Shown: one piece after another, positions 1 through 6,499 of the stretch
How positions within the stretch are numbered: the first letter of the stretch is position 1
Layout of the letters: every line of letters begins with the position of its first letter
From: Muribaculaceae bacterium
Lineage (GTDB): Bacteria; Bacteroidota; Bacteroidia; Bacteroidales; Muribaculaceae
NCBI GenBank assembly: GCA_022510405.1
Contig: JAFLTP010000012.1
Location: 29,928 to 93,927 of the forward strand
DNA: 64,000 bases
Direction: 5' to 3'
Made by a program: the position numbers and the translations under genes
Notes under the pieces: generated by a model
Told to the model about the DNA's origin: nothing
The model's database searches: none
The model's input: the letters and a program-made list of their open reading frames with translations, nothing else

Positions 1-458
1 TCGCAAGCCAATTTAGTGAGTTCAGCTGCCTTATCTGAAATAGCCGGAGTGATACCGCTCCAATGGAACCAGTCGGCCCCTTCCATAATCTTGTCGAAAT
101 CAAAATCAGAAGGATCAGCCTCTGCGATAGCGGAATGTGCACGGTCATAAATTACTTTTGACGGACGCATAGATGCACCGGTTTCGCAATAGTAGATACC
201 TACTCTGTCACCACCTCTTGCAATATGGTCTACATGTACTCCATATCGACGAAGAGCATTCACAGCAGCCTGACCGATTTCATGTTTCGGCAATTTGCTA
301 ACGAAATAGGCGTCGTGGCCATAGTTTGCGCAGCTTACAGCAACATTGGCCTCGCCGCCACCCCAGATAACGTTGAATTTGTCAACTTCTACGAATCTGT
401 AGCATCCCTCAGGGGATAGACGGAGCATAATTTCTCCGAGTGTAATTACTTTGCTCAT
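1..458 (-). CDS. kdgK: 2-dehydro-3-deoxygluconokinase (PfkB family), partial
   Basis: ATP-dependent cytosolic kinase that converts 2-keto-3-deoxygluconate (KDG) to KDPG, the step where both uronate branches of this window meet. Only the first 152 codons are inside; the gene continues past the left edge. The ATG lies at 458-456. The N-terminus (MSKVITLGEIMLRLSPEG) and the substrate-side motif GGGEANVAVSCANYG (about residues 33-47) are typical of PfkB-type KDG kinases. The catalytic GAGD motif would lie outside. It is the last visible gene of the minus-strand uronate operon and is separated from the GltD-like gene by a tandem repeat array. An aldolase gene (kdgA/eda) could follow beyond the edge, but this cannot be seen. 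A fructokinase is the main alternative; the kduI/kduD context favours KdgK. Confidence 0.88.
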   Translation of the reverse strand, partial: MSKVITLGEIMLRLSPEGCYRFVEVDKFNVIWGGGEANVAVSCANYGHDAYFVSKLPKHEIGQAAVNALRRYGVHVDHIARGGDRVGIYYCETGASMRPSKVIYDRAHSAIAEADPSDFDFDKIMEGADWFHWSGITPAISDKAAELTKLAC

Positions 459-477
459 ATGTTTATAGTGTTGTTAG

Positions 478-607
478 GTTTAATCGAGTTTAATCGAGCT
501 TTATCGAGCTTATCGAGCTTTATCGAGCTTCATCGAGTTTTATCGAGCTTATCGAGCTTTATCGAGTTTTATCGAGCCTTATCGAGCTTTATCGAGTTTT
601 ATCGAGC
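478..607. repeat. Tandem 9-10 bp TCGAG repeat array 1
   Basis: About 13 near-identical units of YTTTATCGAG (plus strand; a few are 9 bp) run head to tail from just upstream of kdgK to the stop codon of the GltD-like gene. In the mRNA sense the unit reads CTCGATAAAR. Variation is mainly T/C at the first position and single-base indels. The array fills the leader between the two genes, so it would be transcribed. Array 2 at 4441-4650 has the same core word. There are no unique spacers, so it is not a CRISPR array. Confidence 0.9.
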
Positions 608-1918
608 TTAGATTATTTCCATAAGTTTAACCGCATCGATATATTTGGCGATGCTTTCGGCAACTGCTTTGGCGTCCTGCATGGCGTGAACGACTGTCGC
701 CTGACTTCCCGAGACGTCTCCTCCGGCGAAAACCCCTTTGCGAGTAGTCATTCCATATGGATTATCACGCGTGATTACGTAACCTTTTTCGTCAACATCA
801 ATGCCATCAGTGGTTGAAACTATACGAGAAGCCGGTACTGAACCCACAGCTAAGATAACGTTATCCATAGGCATTACAACCTCACCTTCGGGAGTGGATA
901 CCGTAATCGATTTCAGTTTGAACTCATTGTCGTCTCTACCTTCAATGTTAACCACGGAAGAATTCCAAAGGAACTTCACGCCTTCGTTGACTGCATCCTC
1001 GTATTCCGCCTTTAGGGCAGCCATCTTCTCAATATCACGGTGGTAGATCACGGTAACTTCAGACGCTCCCATTCTGAGAGAGGTTCTGGCGGCATCCATA
1101 GCAGTGTTACCACAACCGATAACAGCCACTTTGTCCCCTTCATGAATCACGACTTCATTACGAGAAATATAACCGTTTTCATACAAACCAACACGGCGAA
1201 GGAAACGTATGCCTTGTCTCACACCTTTATGTTCTATCCCGGGTATGGCAAGACGTTTAGGAACGCCTGTGCCTGTCCCCATAAAGATAGCGTCAAAACC
1301 TTGTTTGAAGAGATCGTCAACAGTAAAATCCTTACCGATGGTAGTGTTAAGATTTATCTTGACACCAAGATTTTCAATCTTCTTTATTTCTCGATTCACC
1401 ACCTCTTTCGGTAGACGATACTGAGGAATACCGAACATAAGCACGCCACCGGCTTCCGGTTCCATTTCGAAAATTTCGACATAGAAACCTTGTCTTGAAA
1501 GGTCACCTGCGATTGTGAGTCCTGCAGGACCCGAACCTATTACTGCAACCTTACCACGGTTTTTCTCCGGAATTGATTCATGTCTCCAACCGGCCTCGGC
1601 ATCAAAATCCGCGATAAAACGTTCCAATTTGCCAATATGCACCGCTTCTCCTTTTTTACCAAGAACGCAGTTACCTTCACACTGCCGTTCATGGCCACAG
1701 ACACGGCCACAAACAGCCGGAAGGTTACTCCGATTGTTGATAATATTCATCGCATTACCGAAGTTGCCTTTTGCAAGTTCGGCTATCCAGTCAGGTATAT
1801 CATTGCTGATAGGGCAACCTTTCTTGCAACCCGGTGCCTTGCAATGCAGACACCGCTGCGCCTCTTTTATGGCTTCGGCAAGAGTGTAAGGTTCAGAAAC
1901 TTCTTCAAAATCTTTCAT
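608..1918 (-). CDS. GltD-like FAD/NADPH oxidoreductase (glutamate synthase small-subunit family)
   Basis: Soluble flavoprotein of 436 residues. Two N-terminal cysteine clusters, C23/C26/C31/C35 and C70/C74/C80/C84, fit the iron-sulfur ligands of the GltD/NfnB/PreT family. They are followed by an FAD-binding GSGPAG (about 126-131) and an NADPH-binding GCGNTA (about 268-273), and a C-terminal GGDVSGSQATVVHAM flavin motif. In glutamate synthase it feeds electrons to GltB, but no large subunit is nearby. Homologues serve as NADPH-ferredoxin or dihydropyrimidine dehydrogenase subunits or as GltA-like stand-alone enzymes. The start ATG is clear. It sits between kduI and kdgK in one orientation, with the TCGAG repeat touching its stop codon. 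Family assignment is safe; the physiological substrate is unknown and its role in uronate use is not evident. Confidence 0.8.
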   Translation of the reverse strand: MKDFEEVSEPYTLAEAIKEAQRCLHCKAPGCKKGCPISNDIPDWIAELAKGNFGNAMNIINNRSNLPAVCGRVCGHERQCEGNCVLGKKGEAVHIGKLERFIADFDAEAGWRHESIPEKNRGKVAVIGSGPAGLTIAGDLSRQGFYVEIFEMEPEAGGVLMFGIPQYRLPKEVVNREIKKIENLGVKINLNTTIGKDFTVDDLFKQGFDAIFMGTGTGVPKRLAIPGIEHKGVRQGIRFLRRVGLYENGYISRNEVVIHEGDKVAVIGCGNTAMDAARTSLRMGASEVTVIYHRDIEKMAALKAEYEDAVNEGVKFLWNSSVVNIEGRDDNEFKLKSITVSTPEGEVVMPMDNVILAVGSVPASRIVSTTDGIDVDEKGYVITRDNPYGMTTRKGVFAGGDVSGSQATVVHAMQDAKAVAESIAKYIDAVKLMEII

Positions 1919-1985
1919 GAATGGAGTAGTGAACAGAGAGTTTTTAGTTGTTGGTTGTGAGTTTAAAGTTGTTGGCAGTGAATTA
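1919..1985 (-). other. G-poor spacer with AACAACT/AAACTC words
   Basis: The 67-nt spacer between kduI and the GltD-like gene reads, in mRNA sense, as short A/C/T words such as CCAACAACT, AAACTC and ACAACC with very few G. The spacers upstream of the EIIC gene (4393-4440) and of kduD (5465-5494) have the same style. This looks like an unstructured leader rather than a gene; no ORF or strong hairpin is visible. Confidence 0.5.
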
Positions 1986-2906
1986 TTATCTCATCTCGGT
2001 ATATTGGATTTTATCCATATCCCCATAGTCGAGGTTTTCACCACCCATACCCCAGATAAACATATAGTTGGATGTGCCTGCTGCTGCATGAATGCTCCAT
2101 TCGGGACTCATGATAGCTTGTTCATTATGGAGCCAAACCACCCTTTCTTCCTGAGGTTCTCCCATAAGATGGCATATTGCATTGCCTTCGGGAACATTGA
2201 AATAAAAATAAGCTTCCACACGACGGTCGTGTGTATGAGCAGGCATTGTATTCCAAACAGAACCCGGCATCAGTTCAGTAAGACCCATCTGGAGCTGGCA
2301 AGGACCCTCTTCGAGCACATTGTTTACAATCAATTGGTTGATGACACGGTCGTTGCTTTCCTCCATACTTCCGGCATGGAAAGAATTTGCCTTTATGGAA
2401 CCCTTTCTGCCGTCAATAGTAATCAATTGAGTTTTGTAGTGCTTATGAGCAGGTGTTGAGTTAAGATAGAATTTAGCCGGATTGGAATCGTCCTTTGAAC
2501 GGAAAGACACTTCCTTATTTCCGCAACCCACATAAAGAGCATCCTTGAAATTCAATTCATAATCAGTGCCGTCAACAGTAATAATGCCCGGTCCTCCGAT
2601 ATTGATTGCGCCCAATTCTCTTCTCTGAAGGAAATATTCAGCCTTCAAAGGATCTATTGTTTCAAGTTTGACAGACTGACCCACCGGCATCACACCACCA
2701 AACACAACACGGTCGTACATAGAATAAGTGAGGTTCACCTTGTTTGCTTCCATAACGGTTGGCATTACAAAGCGGGAACGGAGCTGATCAGTAGAATACT
2801 CCTTTACATCGTCAGGGTGGCAAGCACGTTGCACGGTATAAGTAGTTTGGGCAGTCGCAGAGGACATTGCTAAAGTAGCCATAACAGCAAAAATTAATTT
2901 TTTCAT
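1986..2906 (-). CDS. kduI: 5-keto-4-deoxyuronate isomerase with signal peptide
   Basis: KduI-family cupin that isomerises 5-keto-4-deoxyuronate (DKI, from unsaturated galacturonate) to 2,5-diketo-3-deoxygluconate (DKII). I start at ATG 2906, giving 306 residues. A longer frame exists, but its start lies upstream in the EIIC 3' end and terminator region. From this start the N-terminus is a textbook signal peptide: [20 protein letters not shown]. The mature part has the usual length of about 280 residues and begins [15 protein letters not shown] as in cytosolic KduI. The zinc site is intact: [16 protein letters not shown] supplies H-x-H-x4-E and [11 protein letters not shown] a later His. An intrinsic terminator separates it from the EIIC gene. 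Family membership is near certain. Export to the periplasm is inferred from the sequence and is unusual for KduI. Confidence 0.93.
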   Translation of the reverse strand: MKKLIFAVMATLAMSSATAQTTYTVQRACHPDDVKEYSTDQLRSRFVMPTVMEANKVNLTYSMYDRVVFGGVMPVGQSVKLETIDPLKAEYFLQRRELGAINIGGPGIITVDGTDYELNFKDALYVGCGNKEVSFRSKDDSNPAKFYLNSTPAHKHYKTQLITIDGRKGSIKANSFHAGSMEESNDRVINQLIVNNVLEEGPCQLQMGLTELMPGSVWNTMPAHTHDRRVEAYFYFNVPEGNAICHLMGEPQEERVVWLHNEQAIMSPEWSIHAAAGTSNYMFIWGMGGENLDYGDMDKIQYTEMR

Positions 2907-2920
2907 AACCTTATATTTAA

Positions 2921-2964
2921 ATATAAAACTCACCGAAATGTCTTGAAAAGACATATCCGGTGAG
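2921..2964 (-). terminator. Intrinsic terminator between EIIC gene and kduI
   Basis: On the minus strand a hairpin with stems CTCACCG (2929-2935) / CGGTGAG (2958-2964) and ATGTCTT (2938-2944) / AAGACAT (2948-2954), loop GAA, is followed by TTTTATAT. It starts 6 nt after the EIIC stop codon, so some transcripts probably end here and kduI may be expressed at a lower or independently set level. Confidence 0.75.
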
Positions 2965-2970
2965 ATAATT

Positions 2971-4392
2971 TTATTCCATAGTTTGAAGAGTTGTAGCACC
3001 CTTTTTCACCATTTCCTTCTGGTTCTTGAGGATGAGAACACGGTTCCACCACATGAGACCACAAGTCAACAACACGAGTATACCTGCTCCGATTTCCTTA
3101 AGATGGACGGAAAGTTGGTAGATAACGAAACCAAGCGGAGAAGAAGAGAAATCAAGCGCGCCGGCTTCAAAACCTTGAGGAATTGCTACTGCTCCATCAC
3201 CGGTTACCTTATATACATCGTCGGCAGCGAGTGTGAATGCCGGAGCGATAGCGGTTACCATATAAAGACCCATTACAATTACCACAAGCCCTACGATAAA
3301 AGACTTGACAACATTACCGTTGGTGTAAGGAAGTATCAGAACGAAGACATAGAACATGCCGGCAAGAGAAGCCAACGGCAAGAACTGATTACCCGGAAGT
3401 ATAACCGCAAGAACGAGAGTGACCGGGATGAGGAGCAGAGAAACTACAAGAGTAGTAGGATGGCCAATTACCAAAGCCGGACTCATACCAATATTCAGTC
3501 CATCGGCATTCTTGAATTTCTTCGCAATCAATTCCCTTGTGGCATCTGAAATAGGTTTCAAACCTTCTATGAAGAAAGCAGTAACTCTCGGGATCAAAGC
3601 CATCACGGCACCCATCTTTATACCCAAACCAAGGATATAAGGGATTTTATCCACAATTTCATTCCAGGAAGAACAGGTGAAGCAACCGATACCTACACCG
3701 ACGAGAACACCGAGGAAAAGTGGTTCACCTAAGATACCGAATTTCTTTTTCAAACCCTCTGCATCAATCTCAAGTTTCTGCATACCGGGAATTTTATCCA
3801 GAGCCTTGTTTATGCCATAAGCAAAAGGTGCGAGACCGGCACAGAAAGGCTGCGGAATGGAGATTCCTTCGGTATCTTTATAAAAACCTTGGAATTTCTT
3901 CGCAGTCATGTCGGCAATGACAAGCGTGACTATATAACATATTATCGCTCCGAAGAAACCCCAGGCAAGGGAATCAGTAGCGAAATAAATCACCGCACCG
4001 ATGAAAGCGAAATGCCAATAGTTCCAAAGGTCGATATTTACTGTACGGGTTGTTTTAAGAAACAGCATAAGCAAGTTCACACCGAGACACACCGGAATGA
4101 TAAATGCTCCTACCGCAGTGTTGTAAGCCACCGCTGCAGCGGCCGGCCAACCCATATCAAATACTTTTAGTTGCAGATCATAAAGTTTAACGATGTCATT
4201 AAGAGCAGGACCTAAAGAAGAAGTAAGGAGGGCAGTCACTATAGACAGGCCGACGAAACCGACGCCTACCTTAAGACCGGCCATAAGAGCCTTACCTATT
4301 TTAATACCGATACAAAGACCGAGTACGGTGAAGATGATAGGCATCATCACCGCCGCGCCAAGTCCGATAATATAAGAAAATACTTGTTCCAC
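2971..4392 (-). CDS. Orphan PTS EIIC-type permease (galactitol/GatC family)
   Basis: Inner-membrane transporter of 473 residues with many hydrophobic segments. It matches the layout of galactitol EIIC proteins: an N-terminal [25 protein letters not shown], the segment [19 protein letters not shown] (compare TRVVNVDIWNIWHMTFTGA in E. coli GatC, from memory), [15 protein letters not shown], and [14 protein letters not shown] near the C-terminus. No EIIA, EIIB, HPr or EI gene is in the window, and full sugar PTS systems are rare in Bacteroidales, so it probably acts as a facilitator or ion-coupled carrier. The start is GTG at 4392-4390; no in-frame ATG fits and the alignment to GatC begins here. 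Position between kduD and kduI suggests a keto-uronate (DKI or DKII) as substrate. That substrate is an inference. Confidence 0.85.
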   Translation of the reverse strand: MEQVFSYIIGLGAAVMMPIIFTVLGLCIGIKIGKALMAGLKVGVGFVGLSIVTALLTSSLGPALNDIVKLYDLQLKVFDMGWPAAAAVAYNTAVGAFIIPVCLGVNLLMLFLKTTRTVNIDLWNYWHFAFIGAVIYFATDSLAWGFFGAIICYIVTLVIADMTAKKFQGFYKDTEGISIPQPFCAGLAPFAYGINKALDKIPGMQKLEIDAEGLKKKFGILGEPLFLGVLVGVGIGCFTCSSWNEIVDKIPYILGLGIKMGAVMALIPRVTAFFIEGLKPISDATRELIAKKFKNADGLNIGMSPALVIGHPTTLVVSLLLIPVTLVLAVILPGNQFLPLASLAGMFYVFVLILPYTNGNVVKSFIVGLVVIVMGLYMVTAIAPAFTLAADDVYKVTGDGAVAIPQGFEAGALDFSSSPLGFVIYQLSVHLKEIGAGILVLLTCGLMWWNRVLILKNQKEMVKKGATTLQTME

Positions 4393-4440
4393 TGAGTAAT
4401 ATTTGAGTTGTAAGTTTTGTGTTGTAAGTTGTGAGTTTAA

Positions 4441-4650
4441 TCACGATTTGTCGAGATTAATCCAGATTCATCGAGTTTATCGGGATTCATCGAGTTTATC
4501 TGAGATTCATCGAGTTTATCGGGATTCATCGAGTTTATGGAGACTCATCGAGTTTATCGAGATTCATCGAGTTTATCGAGATTCATCGAGATTCATCGGG
4601 ATTCATCGAGATTCATCGAGTTTATCGGGATTCATCGGGAAAATTCCCGA
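4441..4650. repeat. Tandem TCGAG repeat array 2 (19-bp higher-order unit)
   Basis: About 18 short units alternate between ATTCATCGAG and TTTATCGAG (some ending CGGG), giving a higher-order period near 19 bp. It lies in the 280-nt gap between kduD and the EIIC gene and shares the core ATCGAG with array 1 at 478-607. The gap holds no convincing gene; a plus-strand frame through it only reflects the repeat. In the mRNA sense the unit reads CTCGATGAAT plus CTCGATAAA. Confidence 0.88.
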
Positions 4651-4659
4651 TAAATCCCG
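4626..4659. other. Repeat-derived hairpin after kduD
   Basis: Outer stem CGGGAT (4626-4631) / ATCCCG (4654-4659) and inner stem ATCGGGA / TCCCGAT form a strong hairpin 13 nt downstream of the kduD stop codon. On the transcribed strand it is not followed by a T-run, so it may protect or process the mRNA end rather than terminate transcription. Confidence 0.5.
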
Positions 4660-4672
4660 CGTATATTTTTAG

Positions 4673-5464
4673 TTAAGGCTGCTTACCGATGTAAGCTAAA
4701 ATACCTCCGTCTACATAAAGAATATGACCGTTTACAAAGTCAGAAGCATCAGAGGCCAAGAAGACAGCAGGACCTGCCAAGTCTTCCGGAGTACCCCAAC
4801 GACCGGCTGGAGTTTTCGCGATGATGAACTGATCGAACGGATGACGGCTACCGTCCGGTTGTTTCTCACGTAGTGGAGCTGTCTGAGGAGTTGCTATATA
4901 TCCGGGGCCTATACCGTTGCATTGGATGTTGTGTTCGCCATATTCGGAACATATGTTTTTGGTTAGCATCTTCAAACCACCCTTAGCGGCAGCATAAGCT
5001 GAAACAGTTTCACGACCGAGTTCACTCATCATAGAGCAGATGTTAATGATCTTACCGTGACCCTTCTTAATCATAGAAGGAATGACAGCTTTGGCGCAGA
5101 TATAAGGAGCGACGAGGTCGATATCTATAACCTTACGGAAATCCTCCACATCCATGTCGTGCATCGGTATACGCTTAATGATACCGGCATTGTTTACAAG
5201 GATATCAATCACACCTATATTTTTCTCTATGTCAGCCACCATTGTCTTTACGGCAGCTTCGTCAGTAACATCACACAGATAACCTTTTGCATCGATTCCG
5301 GCTTCCTTATAATTTGCAATACCGATATCCATAGATTTCTGTGTACTGCAGTTATATACAATTTTCGCGCCAGCTTCGTGGAGAGCCTTTGCAATTGCGA
5401 ACCCAATTCCATATACACCACCAGTGACGAGGGCTACCTTGCCCTTAAGCGAGAAGTTTACCAT
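4673..5464 (-). CDS. kduD: 2-dehydro-3-deoxy-D-gluconate 5-dehydrogenase (SDR)
   Basis: Cytosolic short-chain dehydrogenase of 263 residues that reduces 2,5-diketo-3-deoxygluconate (DKII) to KDG with NAD(P)H. Visible features are the nucleotide-binding TGGVYGIG (residues 14-21; a Val replaces the common Ser/Ala), NNAG (about 91-94), a catalytic Ser in ICSMMSE and the YAAAK pair (about 161-165), plus the C-terminal VNGHILYVDGG typical of KduD/gluconate 5-dehydrogenases. There is no signal peptide. ATG at 5464. It is 30 nt downstream of the DUF4861 gene and about 280 nt (repeat array 2) upstream of the EIIC gene. Gluconate 5-dehydrogenase is the alternative; neighbouring kduI decides for KduD. 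Confidence 0.92.
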   Translation of the reverse strand: MVNFSLKGKVALVTGGVYGIGFAIAKALHEAGAKIVYNCSTQKSMDIGIANYKEAGIDAKGYLCDVTDEAAVKTMVADIEKNIGVIDILVNNAGIIKRIPMHDMDVEDFRKVIDIDLVAPYICAKAVIPSMIKKGHGKIINICSMMSELGRETVSAYAAAKGGLKMLTKNICSEYGEHNIQCNGIGPGYIATPQTAPLREKQPDGSRHPFDQFIIAKTPAGRWGTPEDLAGPAVFLASDASDFVNGHILYVDGGILAYIGKQP

Positions 5465-5494
5465 ATAAAGTTTAAAGTTTAGAGTTTAAAGGTG

Positions 5495-6388
5495 TTAGTT
5501 TTTATAGTTGTTTTTGATGTAGGAAAACCAGGAAGAGGCATCTTTAAAGCCATCTTTTTCCCGACTTCCGGAAGAAATCACTTTGTATTTGATTTTGCCG
5601 TTTTTGTCAGGTTTAAGCAAATATAAGTAATTGATCTCATCTTCACGTGCCTCAATTATGTTTTCCGGATCTATTTGAATAGCCAAGCCAACCTCTTCTA
5701 TTAGTTCCGGATGCTTTTTATCGGGTATATTACTACCCCAAGAAGCGGCTACACCTTCTGGAAGAATAAATCCCTCATTATCTGTTTCAAGTTTTTGAAC
5801 GCCGGTTGCGAAAACATCCTCCGGAGCGTAACCCTCAAGTTGAATTTCCACCAAAAGATCTCGGCTATCAGGCAACACAGAATAAGTCTGTGTCATCTGA
5901 ATGGGATGACCATTAAAGATCCAATCCTTATCTACAACCTGCACGGAAGAATTGCTTAAAACTGTCTGGGAGCGAGTAGCAACAGAATCAATTGTGACCG
6001 GCTGGTCGGTAAATCCTCTAAATGAGCCCGCTCCTACAGACTGACCCGCCCAAAGGACATCACATCCGTAACCTTCATTCAGTTGCTCCGGTGTTGTATA
6101 GAAACCCGTAACGTCAAGTTCCAGTTGTGGAGTTTGTTTCACGTAAAGATCAAGACTTTGTCGATTGTCCATATAAACACGGTAAGCTACCCAAGGATTT
6201 TCAATAACCGCACCATGACCATAAATACTGTTATACATCTCACGTGTATTGGCATCGCCAGGATAAGTGATGCTCACGATACGAGGATGTTTGTTATTAC
6301 GGTCATACAATTTTATATAAGCATCCGTTTGGGAAAACGCTGTTAGATATGATAACGTAAAAAGGAGAGCAAAAAGTATACTTTTCAT
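5495..6388 (-). CDS. Secreted DUF4861 family protein
   Basis: 297 residues with the signal peptide MKSILFALLFTLSYLTAFSQ. The mature part is beta-rich, with segments such as WVAYRVYMDNRQSLDLYVKQ, YGCDVLWAGQSVGAGSFRGF and PIQMTQTYSVLPDSRDLLVE that recall mutarotase-like beta-sandwich domains. It appears to be the DUF4861 family, which is recurrent in Bacteroidetes pectin and alginate loci; no reaction is established as far as I know. It is the first gene of the minus-strand operon with kduD and kduI. No KdgF-type ring-opening protein is present here, so a periplasmic role on unsaturated uronate (ring opening or anomer change) is a reasonable guess but unproven. Confidence 0.75.
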   Translation of the reverse strand: MKSILFALLFTLSYLTAFSQTDAYIKLYDRNNKHPRIVSITYPGDANTREMYNSIYGHGAVIENPWVAYRVYMDNRQSLDLYVKQTPQLELDVTGFYTTPEQLNEGYGCDVLWAGQSVGAGSFRGFTDQPVTIDSVATRSQTVLSNSSVQVVDKDWIFNGHPIQMTQTYSVLPDSRDLLVEIQLEGYAPEDVFATGVQKLETDNEGFILPEGVAASWGSNIPDKKHPELIEEVGLAIQIDPENIIEAREDEINYLYLLKPDKNGKIKYKVISSGSREKDGFKDASSWFSYIKNNYKN

Positions 6389-6411
6389 GAACGCAAACAG
6401 GGTTTAAAACG

Positions 6412-6419
6412 CAAATTTA
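6412..6419 (-). promoter_or_regulatory. Candidate -7 box for the DUF4861-kdu operon
   Basis: TAAATTTG on the minus strand matches the Bacteroidetes -7 consensus TAnnTTTG, about 24 nt upstream of the DUF4861 start codon. No clear -33 TTG is seen at the right distance. Confidence 0.45.
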
Positions 6420-6499
6420 ATAATAAAAGTTGTAATTGAGGTATTCCTATCAGTTATAATCGGCAATAAGGGACTCAAAAAGACGTTTTTACAACAGTT

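Noticed and set aside
478..607. CRISPR-like array
   Set aside because: Units are 9-10 bp and directly adjacent, with no spacers and no cas genes; this is a simple tandem repeat.
1040..1414. Plus-strand ORFs opposite the GltD-like gene
   Set aside because: Shadow frames of a conserved gene, without signal, domain or start context.
2907..2999. Longer KduI start in the EIIC 3' end
   Set aside because: It adds 31 residues encoded across the terminator hairpin and in front of a perfect signal peptide.
4403..4672. Plus-strand 89-residue ORF
   Set aside because: It is the translation of repeat array 2 (IHRVYRDSS-type repeats) with no start context or homology; a repeat artefact opposite the operon.
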